Of a stretch of DNA of 64,000 nt, positions 54,038 through 63,141 are shown piece by piece. Position numbers and translations under genes: made by a program. Source of the stretch: Ogataea parapolymorpha DL-1 (taxonomy: Eukaryota; Ascomycota; Pichiomycetes; Pichiales; Pichiaceae); the NCBI RefSeq assembly GCF_000187245.1, contig NC_027861.1, positions 1,116,001 through 1,180,000 of the forward strand, written 5' to 3'. The notes under the pieces are model-generated. The model searched no databases. It had not been told where the DNA came from and worked only from the letters and a program-made list of their open reading frames with translations. Positions within the stretch are counted from its first letter, which is position 1, and every line of letters starts with the position of its first letter.

Positions 54038-54248
54038 TACAAATATCCTTTTCCGTTCTAGTGGTCACCCGCGTTGTTCCAGACTATTTTACGACCCGAC
54101 TAGCGCGCCAGTTTTCAGGTTTCAATGCGCAACAAACAGTTAAACTTTTGTTTATCGTGGAGTTTTTTATTTTTTTGGCAATTGCAAAGAGAGCTCCCGC
54201 GACGATCGACTCATTATCCCCAAACATATTTATTTCACAATATTCATC

Positions 54249-54935
54249 ATGGCGTTTGCGAGAGGGTTCCTACGTTTTGCCGGTGTAACCGGTCTGTCTA
54301 TGGTGTCATTTGGTGCCGGTGTGTCTGTGTTTGGCCGTGCCTGGCCTGTCCTCAACGAAAAGGATAAACAGCTTGCTAACGAGCGGTCGTTGCAATCGCT
54401 CGATTTTATCAAGAGCTCCACATTGTACAAACAATTGGCAGCAGATAAATCGTTTGAGCTGCTTTCAGGCTCTCAGCTCATCCCAGAGGCCCACAGACAG
54501 TACCATGTGGGCCAGGGTCTCCTCAACTCGCCTAATCACATGACCACCGACCCGATCATCTTTCTCAACCGCGACCAGGGAAAGATGTACTGCATAGCTC
54601 ATCTCGGAGCCCAGACAGTGGGTACGGATCGGAAGATCCACAATGGCATTATCTCTACGATCATCGACGAGGGTCTATGTATGTGTGGCTTTTCAAAGCT
54701 GCCTTCCAAGAGAGGAGTCACCGCACAGCTTAAGCTGGACTTCTTCCAAAAAGCCCCTCCCGAGTCGACCGTGGTTCTCGAGGCACAGGTGCAGGAATTT
54801 CGCGGCCGAAAGTGCATTATCACGGGCACTGTCAAAACTCTGGAACGGTCTCCGATCAAAGTTGCCGACGGCTACTGTGTTTTGGTGGAACCTGTGTGGT
54901 TCAAATATTTGAACTGGGTCCCAGTTTTTGCATAA
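54249..54935 (+). CDS. FMP10: Mitochondrial hotdog-fold thioesterase-like protein (Fmp10 / UPF0644)
   Basis: The 228-residue protein has a hydrophobic N-terminal segment (FARGFLRFAGVTGLSMVSFGAG), probably an import signal with membrane anchor. It is followed by a conserved SQLIPEAHRQYHVGQGLLNS and a hotdog domain: KIHNGIISTIIDEGLCMCGF (helix with acidic residue), then VTAQLKLDFFQKAPPESTVVL and GRKCIITGTVKTL. The order is that of THEM4/5-type acyl-CoA thioesterases and the fungal UPF0644 family, including yeast Fmp10 found in mitochondria. Enzyme activity is inferred from the fold. The start is ATG 54249, divergent from the SWI3/RSC8 gene over 211 bp. Confidence 0.68.
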   Translation: MAFARGFLRFAGVTGLSMVSFGAGVSVFGRAWPVLNEKDKQLANERSLQSLDFIKSSTLYKQLAADKSFELLSGSQLIPEAHRQYHVGQGLLNSPNHMTTDPIIFLNRDQGKMYCIAHLGAQTVGTDRKIHNGIISTIIDEGLCMCGFSKLPSKRGVTAQLKLDFFQKAPPESTVVLEAQVQEFRGRKCIITGTVKTLERSPIKVADGYCVLVEPVWFKYLNWVPVFA

Positions 54936-54969
54936 CAATGATTAAATTCAGAGAAATACAAAAAAAATG

Positions 54970-56892
54970 CTATTGTTGATCAGCGTAGTTCCATAAACCA
55001 GTGGCACTATCCTGAACGTTGGCAGACTCTACAGCGTCTGGGGGTGAGATGAGAGATGCAATGGAGATTTTCTTGAGCCGTTGCGCCGGACTCGCCTGCG
55101 GATCGCAACTCTTTACGGGGTCTTGGAAAACAGCCCGTTCGAAGCTAGCATCGGCCTCAGATTTCTCCAGTTTGACAGGCACGTCTGGCTGCGAAAATTG
55201 CACCTCCGAGCCCGTGTGGTTCGGCCCAACATAGATGCGCAGCAGCTCGTCCTGAATGTTTTCGTCGTTGAATAGTTTGCTAAGTACGTGGTGGAACTTC
55301 TGTGTGAGATTCCAGTTGTCAATACCGTTTTCGAGAATGTCTAGTAGGTTGTCTGCGATTTCGCGTCCCCTTTTCGCGACGCTCTGGTCCGACGCTCTAA
55401 GGAAATACGTTAGCACTTTGCCCAGCAGGAAAATCCAGATGATGATCTCCGTGCCAAAAATGGACAGGGCCGCAGTGTTTTTCAGCTCTTTCAATATCGT
55501 GTCGACTGTTATGCAGCATTGAAAGATCACTTCCCACGAAGGTCTATGGCTGTCTGCCAGGTTGTCTGACGGGGGCTTGGTCGCAATTGAGTGGACAATG
55601 CTTGCGTGATGTAACGTGGTAAGAGTGCAGAAGTAATTGCAGCAGATAATTAGACTGTGGTAATTAGGATTTTTTTGCGTATGGGTGCCGAGTTTGAGCT
55701 CGTTAGGAACGGTGTCGAACCACATACCCAACAGAGTGTCCTGTTCGCTGGAAGGTAAACCTGCGCTGCCATTTACCACTGTCTGGTCGACGGCGGCCAA
55801 AGCTTCAGCTAGACGCAAATGTTCGATGGCATATAATTTTATAGTGTCCGTGATGTCGGTATCGAACCTGAAGTCCCTAAGCGAGAGCTTTTCTGACGGC
55901 ACGGTGGAAACGTCTATCAAGCGCGGTTTGCCGAGAATAACCGATACCACAGTGTCTTTGGATATGAGATACCAGGTCAGTTTCCGGATTTGACATTGTT
56001 CTTTTTCGGTGTACTCGGAAAGATCGTTTTGAAAAAAGCCGTGCGAATTAGCCACAGAAATAGACACTTGGAGCCACGAGTAGAGCGACTTCGTGTGAAA
56101 ATAGTGGTCCTCGAGTCCCAATCCCAACAGGGCCATCGCTGCAAGCAAATTGATCGCGTTGCCCTCAAAGTCATGGTCAAAAAGAGCTTTGGCTCGGCCG
56201 TACAGAATATTGGTAATCTTGGACTGCGTGAGCTTGCTTTCCTCAGACTCGCACTTTATAAACTTGGAGCCGGCGAAAAGAACTGTCTGCAGTAACAACA
56301 AAGAAGTGGGGTTGGTATATTTACTGTTCTCGGCCAGAAAAGTCTCTTTGTTCAAGATTGGAATCAGGGGGTGCACATTTTGGAAATAGGAGTCGACGTA
56401 GGATTGACAAACCGCCTTCTCAGGCAAATTGAAACAGCCTAGCAAGTTCAAATTGCGGATGCTCGCATCGCTAACGTCCTGGAACTGCTGTTCTTTGGTG
56501 TACTCGTCGAACAGCCTGGTCACAAGCCTGTTTTCCGCATCTGAGTAACTCTTGTAAATGTATTCATGATGGCGTGTTTTCTTCAGTTTCTGCATCAACT
56601 CGGCAGGGTCTATGCGAACCGCATTCAGAGTTTCGATCTTGGTTCTCTCCAGGAGATCGGACAGGTTCTTGTGAATCTGGAACTTCTTGATTCTCTTCTT
56701 GCGCTTGTACAGCTCGCACTCCAGATTTAGCTCCTCACAATTGGTGCATCGCTGCCCTACTTCCTTGAAGTCGAGGTCACACTTGATTTTGCGTTGATGG
56801 CAAATGACACAAGCCTTCAAAGCCCTCTTTCGTTTCCTCGTGCCATCGCTATCACTCGGGGGTGACCTCGTGATCTCTGAATCGACAGACAT
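54970..56892 (-). CDS. Zn2Cys6 fungal transcription factor
   Basis: The 640-residue protein has an N-terminal basic zinc cluster: Cys 28, 31, 38, 49, 52, 59 (ACVICHQRKIKCDL ... RCTNCEELNLEC). The loop between Cys 38 and Cys 49 is ten residues, longer than in Gal4. A very basic linker follows (KRKKRIKKFQIHKN), then the fungal-specific regulatory domain (about 160-430, with YVDSYFQNVHPLIPILNKETF). The C-terminus is acidic or polar. Target genes are unknown. I do not recognise a named orthologue. It is the last protein gene before a tRNA-containing gap. Confidence 0.85.
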   Translation of the reverse strand: MSVDSEITRSPPSDSDGTRKRKRALKACVICHQRKIKCDLDFKEVGQRCTNCEELNLECELYKRKKRIKKFQIHKNLSDLLERTKIETLNAVRIDPAELMQKLKKTRHHEYIYKSYSDAENRLVTRLFDEYTKEQQFQDVSDASIRNLNLLGCFNLPEKAVCQSYVDSYFQNVHPLIPILNKETFLAENSKYTNPTSLLLLQTVLFAGSKFIKCESEESKLTQSKITNILYGRAKALFDHDFEGNAINLLAAMALLGLGLEDHYFHTKSLYSWLQVSISVANSHGFFQNDLSEYTEKEQCQIRKLTWYLISKDTVVSVILGKPRLIDVSTVPSEKLSLRDFRFDTDITDTIKLYAIEHLRLAEALAAVDQTVVNGSAGLPSSEQDTLLGMWFDTVPNELKLGTHTQKNPNYHSLIICCNYFCTLTTLHHASIVHSIATKPPSDNLADSHRPSWEVIFQCCITVDTILKELKNTAALSIFGTEIIIWIFLLGKVLTYFLRASDQSVAKRGREIADNLLDILENGIDNWNLTQKFHHVLSKLFNDENIQDELLRIYVGPNHTGSEVQFSQPDVPVKLEKSEADASFERAVFQDPVKSCDPQASPAQRLKKISIASLISPPDAVESANVQDSATGLWNYADQQ

Positions 56893-57326
56893 GGTCTAAG
56901 AGTACAGCACCGAATGATTGTAACGATATAAACTTGTTGAAATTCTAAAAGAAAGAAGACCTTAGTGATCTGGCAAACTTAGAATCCAACTAGTACGGAC
57001 GAGAAAGTTAAGTATTAATGCATGTTTCATCCCAACGGTCTGTCCTCTCCTGCAGAAAAATGCGCACCAGTTCCGTGCAATTAATACGTTCGGTGACCTC
57101 GACCGCTGCACCAAGCCAGTTTACATAGACGAATTCACCACAAAGAATCCCAGCACGACACAGTAAGACAATGCTAACCTTCCACCACGACACGTTTTTC
57201 ACTATGGCCCACAAAGCTTTTTCCGACGTTCATGTGAGATTATGTATATGCATGCGCCTTAGCGCGTATGACGTACCAAAAGGCGAAAAAGAGGGCAATA
57301 CAAGCAAAAAGAAAAATAAAAACCTA
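56893..57326. other. Intergenic region upstream of the third Zn2Cys6 gene
   Basis: These 434 bp lie between the regulator's start and the tRNA gene. Apart from the T run that should terminate the tRNA (57311-57325 on the plus strand reads as A's) I see no gene, repeat or clear site. Confidence 0.4.
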
Positions 57327-57399
57327 GGGCCCGGCGGGACTCGAACCCGCAACCATGCACCTCCGGAAGATGACGTGATAACCATTACACCACGGGCCC
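57327..57399 (-). tRNA. tRNA-Arg, anticodon CCG
   Basis: A 73-nt cloverleaf on the minus strand. The acceptor arms are GGGCCCG / CGGGCCC, the D arm is GTGTAATGGTTATCAC, the anticodon loop is TTCCGGA (CCG, reads CGG Arg), and the T arm is GCGGG TTCGAGT CCCGC. B box GGTTCGAGTCC is perfect, and a T-rich terminator follows within 5 nt. There is no intron. Oddities: the top pair of the anticodon stem (27-43) is T-C, and the base after the acceptor stem is T, unusual for arginine tRNAs. Confidence 0.88.
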
Positions 57400-57849
57400 A
57401 AAATAGTACCATTTTTAGTCCTATTGCCACCATATCCAGCACTTCAAGTGTCAGCCACAGCCCTTCGTGTTAAGAAATCCTACAGAAGATGGTCTAATTC
57501 CCTGTGCCAAATGCCGAGCATGTCTTGTCAGGACAGTGCAAACCGCCTGGAATTCAACCATTTGGAATTCAGCGAGGTGCTTCTTTTTAGCTCGCGTGCG
57601 TTAGAACAAGAAATGTGACCGCCCTATCCTCAACCTTTTCTTCAGCTGCATTTCAACTTTTGTCAGACATTGTACGTGCATGTATCTGAGTACCTGAAAA
57701 CCGCCTTATCCTTTTACAAATATGAGGCACCGAGTCGAGAGCCTGTTTCCAGCAACACCTCTGCACCAAATGTATTCTGGATTTGAAAAAATGGCTAAAA
57801 AAAATTGGTCGATTTTCTCAATTGATACTCAAATATACCCTCCCAGCCA
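57400..57849. other. Intergenic region between tRNA-Arg and TIM21
   Basis: This 450-bp stretch holds the tRNA upstream flank and the TIM21 promoter. A/T-rich stretches precede the TIM21 ATG. Small open frames here look random. Confidence 0.35.
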
Positions 57850-58611
57850 ATGTTGTCTCGCCTTTCAACCCTTGGCATACCCCATTCTGTGCGGAGGCCT
57901 GTTTTTTCCCAGCTGATATCTCCAACGTTCTCAATTGCGTCAATTAGACACCATTCGCATAGCCATCAGGATCACACAGACTCTCATAGCCATTCACATA
58001 CTCATACTTCCGGCACGCAGCAGCAGGCCCAACAGACCAAGAAGTCGGGGTTCTCGTTGTTGAACAATTTTGTGCGGGGTTCGAAGTTTCTGGTTTCGTC
58101 ATCCATCGTGCTTCTTGCTCTCGGAGTTTCGTCTGTGTCGCTGTATCTGGTGTTCAGCGAGCTTTTTTCTCCATCCGGTGAGACGTCGACCTTTAACAGA
58201 GTAGTTTCAATGATTGAGAAAAACGAAGAGGCGCTGAAGTTGCTTGGGTACTCGAAAGAAGAGATTGAAAGCGGCAAACACATCAGACTCAAAGCATACG
58301 GTTACGCGGCCGGAGACAAGTGGACCAGAAACAGACCAATTCAGGCTACCAAATACCTGGCCAAGGACAACAAGGAGCATATGTTGATGAAATTTTTTGT
58401 TGAGAGCGACTACAAAATTGCCGTTGTTCAATTGGAAGCCATTGAGGAGAATTTTGTTGAGCAGCAGCTTGTGTACGTGGCGATGGACGTGAAAGGACAG
58501 AAACGGTTCTATTTGGTTGGAGGTCCAAAATCCAGCCCCGTGAACAAAAGATTGGGCCTGATGAATGAATCGGGATTCCTTGGAGTGAAATGGGGAAATA
58601 AAAAGGAGTGA
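57850..58611 (+). CDS. TIM21: TIM23 translocase subunit Tim21
   Basis: The 253-residue protein has a mitochondrial presequence (about 1-33), then a histidine/serine-rich stretch (HHSHSHQDHTDSHSHSHTHT, 34-53). One inner-membrane span follows (FLVSSSIVLLALGVSSVSLYLV), leading into FSELFSPSGETSTFNRVVSM and the Tim21 intermembrane-space domain. The family's LKAYGYAAGDKWTRNRPIQA and MDVKGQKRFYLVGG segments are present. Tim21 binds Tom22 and links TIM23 to the respiratory chain. The His-rich segment would lie on the matrix side. The start is ATG 57850. The 3' end is 24 bp from the convergent GAS-like gene. Confidence 0.9.
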   Translation: MLSRLSTLGIPHSVRRPVFSQLISPTFSIASIRHHSHSHQDHTDSHSHSHTHTSGTQQQAQQTKKSGFSLLNNFVRGSKFLVSSSIVLLALGVSSVSLYLVFSELFSPSGETSTFNRVVSMIEKNEEALKLLGYSKEEIESGKHIRLKAYGYAAGDKWTRNRPIQATKYLAKDNKEHMLMKFFVESDYKIAVVQLEAIEENFVEQQLVYVAMDVKGQKRFYLVGGPKSSPVNKRLGLMNESGFLGVKWGNKKE

Positions 58612-58635
58612 ACGGTAACGAGCTTAGCAATCCTG

Positions 58636-59814
58636 TCAAATAGAAATTATGACCAATATCATCAACATATTCAGAATACCAGTGTAATCCGTCCTTCCAG
58701 CAGAGTTTATAAACGGAGTTTCGATTTCATTGTCAATGTCCTCGTTGACCATGTCTCTTTCGCCTGATGTGATCTTTTTTCTTTCCCTGCCAACTAAGTA
58801 TCGATCCCAGTCGTCCATGATTTCCTGTCTGCATGACTTGCCGTTGTAGTCGTAAAGCGACTGGTAATTTTCGATGGAATAGTTGTGTGCGATCAGCTTG
58901 CCAAGGCCACCCGCGTGGCAGAACGAAGCCTGGTTGCCATTGTACGAGTAGTACAAATTCAGAGCTATTGAGTGTCTTTGGAGTTTGGTGCAACTGGCAA
59001 AGATGCCGTAGCGTCCTTGTTTGACGTCGTTCTCTATCGACCCGCAGTAAACAGTGTCGCAAAGACGCTCCAGCTCGTTGAACTCCTGGTTCACCTTCTT
59101 TGGGTTTATCATGCAGCGAAGCGCCGACATTATACAGTCGCATCTCGATGCTCTTGGCGTGTGTGGAAGAGACGAAGTGCAAATGGACATTTCTTCAGGA
59201 CATGGGCCCGATCGCGGGCTGGGGAAACTTAGGCCGTGGTTGGAGAAGTAGAAGTCCACAGGATATAGCGTGTTACACGCAAAATACTGGTCGACCGTTG
59301 TATCGAGGTGCGAAGCGAGCTCCAGACCGATCGGGATGTATCTCATTCGATTACGCACAAGGTACTTCTTCATGTCTCGCACAGCAGCTTTGAAAAAGGG
59401 CAGATTGTGTTCTTCCAAAGAGGCCTCAATCACAAACCCCACTAGCGTGGGGAAGAAATGTGCGTTGTCTATTATCGTGGTAAAATCCTCATATAACTGT
59501 GTGTCCCATGTTGAATTAGCGATCGTGCCTAGTTTGACCACAAAATATCCCTGCTGCTGGGATTGTATCACCTTGCGGCCCAAATCTAGCACTGTCTTGG
59601 GGTCCAGCATAGGGATCAATTCAGGGGGGTTAAATATGGATCCGTTGGTGGAGTAGACCATTGTTCGGTTGTGGATTTCTATGGCGGGTCTGTCTGAGTA
59701 ATGATTATTATCTTGCACAAGTGGCTGGAGTAGTGATGGGAAAAACGATATACCGCCCGCACGCGCTAAAGTCCCTCCTGTCAAGGACATTAGCGCCAGT
59801 GTGCTGTATCTCAT
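58636..59814 (-). CDS. Degenerate GAS-like (GH72 remnant + X8) GPI wall protein
   Basis: From ATG 59814 the protein has 392 residues: a signal peptide (MRYSTLALMSLTGGTLARA), a shortened GH72-like part, an X8/Cys-rich domain and a hydrophobic tail (GILNMLMILVIISI) like a GPI signal. KAAVRDMKKYLVRNRMRYIPIG and DQYFACNTLYPVDFYF match GH72 beta-1,3-glucanosyltransferases. But the GNE motif with the acid glutamate reads VGFVIEASLEE, and the segment with the nucleophile glutamate (FSEYGCN-type) is missing before the X8 domain. The X8 domain (CDCIMSALRC, LCDTVYCGSIENDVKQGRYGI) looks intact. Probably a non-catalytic glucan-binding wall protein. The open frame begins seven codons earlier at TTG. Confidence 0.6.
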   Translation of the reverse strand: MRYSTLALMSLTGGTLARAGGISFFPSLLQPLVQDNNHYSDRPAIEIHNRTMVYSTNGSIFNPPELIPMLDPKTVLDLGRKVIQSQQQGYFVVKLGTIANSTWDTQLYEDFTTIIDNAHFFPTLVGFVIEASLEEHNLPFFKAAVRDMKKYLVRNRMRYIPIGLELASHLDTTVDQYFACNTLYPVDFYFSNHGLSFPSPRSGPCPEEMSICTSSLPHTPRASRCDCIMSALRCMINPKKVNQEFNELERLCDTVYCGSIENDVKQGRYGIFASCTKLQRHSIALNLYYSYNGNQASFCHAGGLGKLIAHNYSIENYQSLYDYNGKSCRQEIMDDWDRYLVGRERKKITSGERDMVNEDIDNEIETPFINSAGRTDYTGILNMLMILVIISI

Positions 59815-59872
59815 GGGGCTCAAATTAAGGGTCAATATTTAAAATAACATTTTTTATATCCTCTCTGCCCAT

Positions 59873-60822
59873 TTATAAAAATCCTACTTTCCTGAGAGCA
59901 GTAAGAAGAGGACGCAGGCCAATGTTTCTGCGGTAGAGAAATAAAATGAAAAGGTAGACTCTGGTCTTCAGGAAAAGGCGCATTTTGTAGCCAAATGTCA
60001 ACGCAGGCTTGGCTGGCGACAGTAGCGTTGCTGGGTCGTCTGTGACAACACCCTCCAGCAACGGCTGTCCATCTATCTTGCGCGATCCGTATTTAGAAAC
60101 GGCCAATTCTAAGTCCTCTTTGCTGTTGACTGTCCAGAACCACAGTCGCACTTTCTCCCTCTCGCAGAACTCAAGAATCTCGTCAACCATATACGCGAGA
60201 CCATTGGCAACAACAATCACAGACACACAGTCTAATCTGCCCCCTTTCTCCTTGATCTGGTTTGCCACTCTTTTGCTGGTGAGAACGTCCACGGAAATGT
60301 TGAGAACTTCAAATTGTGCAATCCTTTCGTCGTAGTAGGCCGCGCCCCACAGACCGTAGATGATCTTGTCCTTCCAGTACTCAATTCCACCAACCGCCTC
60401 GAGATTTTGTAAAATCAGGTCCACGATGCGCTTTGGATCGTTGTCAGCCTTGATATCCAGCATCAGTTTGATAGGCTCCGAACGCGATTCGTTGGTCTTC
60501 AGGGTCCACTCCAATACCTGTTTCAACGTCGGAATCGGCAGATGCGGAGGTTGTAGCGTGCGCAGCTCCGATAGAATGCCTTTGTACGGGGTCTTTGTGA
60601 CAACATAATCCTGCCCAAATACGCGGTTCGTGTCAATATCGTGGCATATCACTACCTCGCCATCCGAGGAAATATGGAGATCTGTCTCTATCACAGAGCA
60701 CCCGTTCTTGACTGCCTCTTCAAACGCGAGGATCGTGTTTTCCGGACACGTTTTCTTGAGTCTACGGTTAGCACGGCATCCCAAATCACTTACCCTCTGT
60801 GGCCGGCAAGGAGAAAAGTCAT
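59873..60822 (-). CDS. PGC1: Phosphatidylglycerol phospholipase C (Pgc1), two exons
   Basis: Exons 60822-60794 and 60761-59873 (minus strand) give 305 residues. Exon 1 is MTFLLAGHRG; exon 2 continues LKKTCPENTILAFEEAVKNG. Joined, they restore the GDPD-family signature GHRG...PENT with the catalytic His and the Glu/Asn, then SVIETDLHISSDGEVVICHD. A hydrophobic C-terminus (LRLFLKTRVYLFILFLY) anchors it, as in yeast Pgc1, which degrades phosphatidylglycerol at mitochondria and lipid droplets. Without splicing translation stops after ten codons. An alternative TTG start at 60784 would lack the catalytic histidine. The intron is only 32 nt. Confidence 0.85.
60762..60793 (-). other. PGC1: 32-nt spliceosomal intron in PGC1
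   Basis: On the minus strand it starts GTAAGT, has branch motif TGCTAAC (branch A is nucleotide 26) and ends TAG, only 6 nt after the branch A. Its length is not a multiple of three, and the first codon after the splice site is a TAA-bearing read-through stop. Removal restores the GDPD active-site motif. Confidence 0.8.
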
Positions 60823-60954
60823 ATTTCTGGCAAAATCAAAAACGAGCTCCGTTTGCTCCAGTTTAAAAACCGTGCGTGCATATTCAAATATACGGTATAT
60901 ATCCGAATTTGGCTTTTTTATTCACGAGGGCCGAAGCCATATACAGTTAACCGA

Positions 60955-63141
60955 TTACTTTCGAAGCGGAATGTTGTACACCAAATTGAGGATCTTCTCA
61001 CGCTTGTTGATCCAATAGTCGTCATATAACAACGGCAGCTCGTCGATCGAGCTCAGGACCATATTATAGTCGTTTTCGGCCTCCAAGAGCTTGAATAGCG
61101 TTGCGGCCTTAGTGCTATTATACTCCCCCCAGATCCTGTTATCGTGGCATGCTCCGATGAAATTACTTCCACCCTTTCTGAACAGCTCTATGTCCTCGGT
61201 CGGCACATAGTTGCACTGGTCGCTGTGGACCCACAGTCGAAGATGGTCCACATACTTGTGGCCATAGAATTCTTTTGTGTTGATAATGTCCTTGTACAGC
61301 ATGTCCAGAATTGAGATGAAGCGGTTGGGCACGTTTGCAAGTCTTCCTTCGAACAGCGTGCGTCGGAGCGGATTTATCTGGTCAATGTGATAGAAGAAGC
61401 CGGTTCCACTATTAATGATTTTGCGTTTTGACCCGTCCACTGTCCTGTCGGCCTTGAGGTCCTCGAGAACATCCCCCTCGTTGACGAACATCTCCATTGC
61501 ATTCTCAGGGATTGACAGCCCGTCGCTGCTGATCATCAGCCCGGTAACCTCCAGATACAGACCGGTGCGGATATCGATGAACTTGAGGTCGATCGACTCG
61601 GGCGACGCGTTGCCGTTATTATTTCTTGCGCGCTCCATGTAGTATGGATTGACATCGAGATAAAATACTCCTGTGCCGTCTTTTGGGTCCTGAATCACCA
61701 GCGACCCGTTCAAGGACTCGGCTAGCCTGATCATGTCCTTGGCAGGAACCTCGAAATGGACACTCTCCTCCCACGGACTCAACAGCCCGTTTCTATGCCA
61801 CCCTAGGAGTGCTTCCTGCGACAGCCAGGTGGTGATGCCCAGATTCGACGAGAAATGCAGCCATCCGCGGATAAGCTGGTGCCATGTGCTGCGTTTATCG
61901 GTCTCGTCCACGATGAGGTTGCTGAAAAAGCGCCAATCGTATTTTTCTCTGCTCACAGCTCCGTCCTTTTTTCTCAATAAAATATCATGATAATGCAGTT
62001 CTTGGTGGTGGAATGCGGCTCCAGCAAGCTTGGTTTTCTTCTTGTTGGCAGGAAATTCAAACTCGTTGATCGAGACCTCTGTTTTATTTGATCCCTGCGC
62101 TGTGGCATCCACAAAGTCTCTGCCCAGAATCTGGCTAATTTCTCCTAATGAATCGAAAACAGAAATCGGTGAGCTGATCACCTCCTGGTACGTGTAGTTG
62201 TACCGCGCCATCTGCGACTTGATGTAGCTCTCCAGGAGTCCAGACCGCACCACATCCTTTTTTTCAGCCACTTTCACTACAAATGCAAGATCTCCTGCAA
62301 GGAAGATCAGTTTTCTCGGCAGTGGTGCCACCTCAACCAAATAGGTCTTGCCCCTTAAACTGAGGCGGTACGCAGACTCGTAGTCTGATGCGGGTGAGTC
62401 GAAGTAGAAGTTCAGCTCGCTGCTGTCCTTGTTTTTCGCATCTATGCAGCCAGGCCACGGAGTTCTAACGTTGGACCCTAAAACTCCAGCAACAAAGCAG
62501 TTGGGTTTCTGCTCCAGCAGAGGAATAAGATCGTGCATGTCAATCCAGTCTTTCCAATGGAAATCGAACTCTGGGATCGGCGCCTTGGGATTATGCTGAA
62601 GTTCGACGAGATGCCGCTTGATCGCCTCATAATAAACTGCATGTGTCGCACGCAGATCCGAGGTTTCTCGGGCATGTTTGTAGGGTGCGTTGGGCAGCAC
62701 TGTCACATCGGCGGTGTAGGGGAACTCGAGAAGCCGATTTTGAGACTGCTTGTTCTCCTCCATCAGCTCGTTCTTGGCATCTGGCTTGGTATGTTTCCTG
62801 CTGAAAATTGCTCCAAGAGAACGTAATGAAAACGATTGCGAGCTTTCATGTGCACTGTAGTCCCCCTTAGACTGGAACTTGTTCAGAACCATGATGAACG
62901 CAATCAGATACAGCAATGGAATCACAACCTTGACGTATCTGTGTCGTCTCCATCGGCCCACCAGTATCCAGAAAGATTTTCTTTGTTTTCCTGCTAGATA
63001 AGTATCGCTATCAGAGGACATGCTAGTCCGACTGCTGCTCCTTGACTTCGGCCTCAGCTTGTCCTTGCGCACGCGCTTGCTGGCAGTTGTCGGTAGTCCT
63101 TCACTTTGAGAACTGCTTCTAAGAAAAATATGATCAGACAT
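60955..63141 (-). CDS. LicD/MNN4-family mannosylphosphate transferase-like Golgi protein
   Basis: From ATG 63141 the protein has 728 residues: a basic, Ser-rich cytosolic tail, one signal-anchor (YVKVVIPLLYLIAFIMVLNKF, about 69-89) and a large lumenal domain. The LicD core has LHYHDILLRKKDGAVSREKYDW, then DKRSTWHQLIRGWLHFSSNLG, LSQEALLGWHRNGLLSPWEE and VFYLDVNPYY. Mnn4 promotes transfer of mannose-phosphate to N- and O-glycans in the Golgi, and methylotrophic yeasts use this family for acidic glycans. The frame extends 29 codons upstream to a GTG; the ATG is preferred. No yeast-type KKKKEEEE repeat tail is present. Confidence 0.82.
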   Translation of the reverse strand: MSDHIFLRSSSQSEGLPTTASKRVRKDKLRPKSRSSSRTSMSSDSDTYLAGKQRKSFWILVGRWRRHRYVKVVIPLLYLIAFIMVLNKFQSKGDYSAHESSQSFSLRSLGAIFSRKHTKPDAKNELMEENKQSQNRLLEFPYTADVTVLPNAPYKHARETSDLRATHAVYYEAIKRHLVELQHNPKAPIPEFDFHWKDWIDMHDLIPLLEQKPNCFVAGVLGSNVRTPWPGCIDAKNKDSSELNFYFDSPASDYESAYRLSLRGKTYLVEVAPLPRKLIFLAGDLAFVVKVAEKKDVVRSGLLESYIKSQMARYNYTYQEVISSPISVFDSLGEISQILGRDFVDATAQGSNKTEVSINEFEFPANKKKTKLAGAAFHHQELHYHDILLRKKDGAVSREKYDWRFFSNLIVDETDKRSTWHQLIRGWLHFSSNLGITTWLSQEALLGWHRNGLLSPWEESVHFEVPAKDMIRLAESLNGSLVIQDPKDGTGVFYLDVNPYYMERARNNNGNASPESIDLKFIDIRTGLYLEVTGLMISSDGLSIPENAMEMFVNEGDVLEDLKADRTVDGSKRKIINSGTGFFYHIDQINPLRRTLFEGRLANVPNRFISILDMLYKDIINTKEFYGHKYVDHLRLWVHSDQCNYVPTEDIELFRKGGSNFIGACHDNRIWGEYNSTKAATLFKLLEAENDYNMVLSSIDELPLLYDDYWINKREKILNLVYNIPLRK

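Noticed and set aside
59873..60784. PGC1 as a single exon starting at a non-ATG codon
   Set aside because: That form lacks the catalytic GHR motif. The spliced form restores it with standard splice signals.
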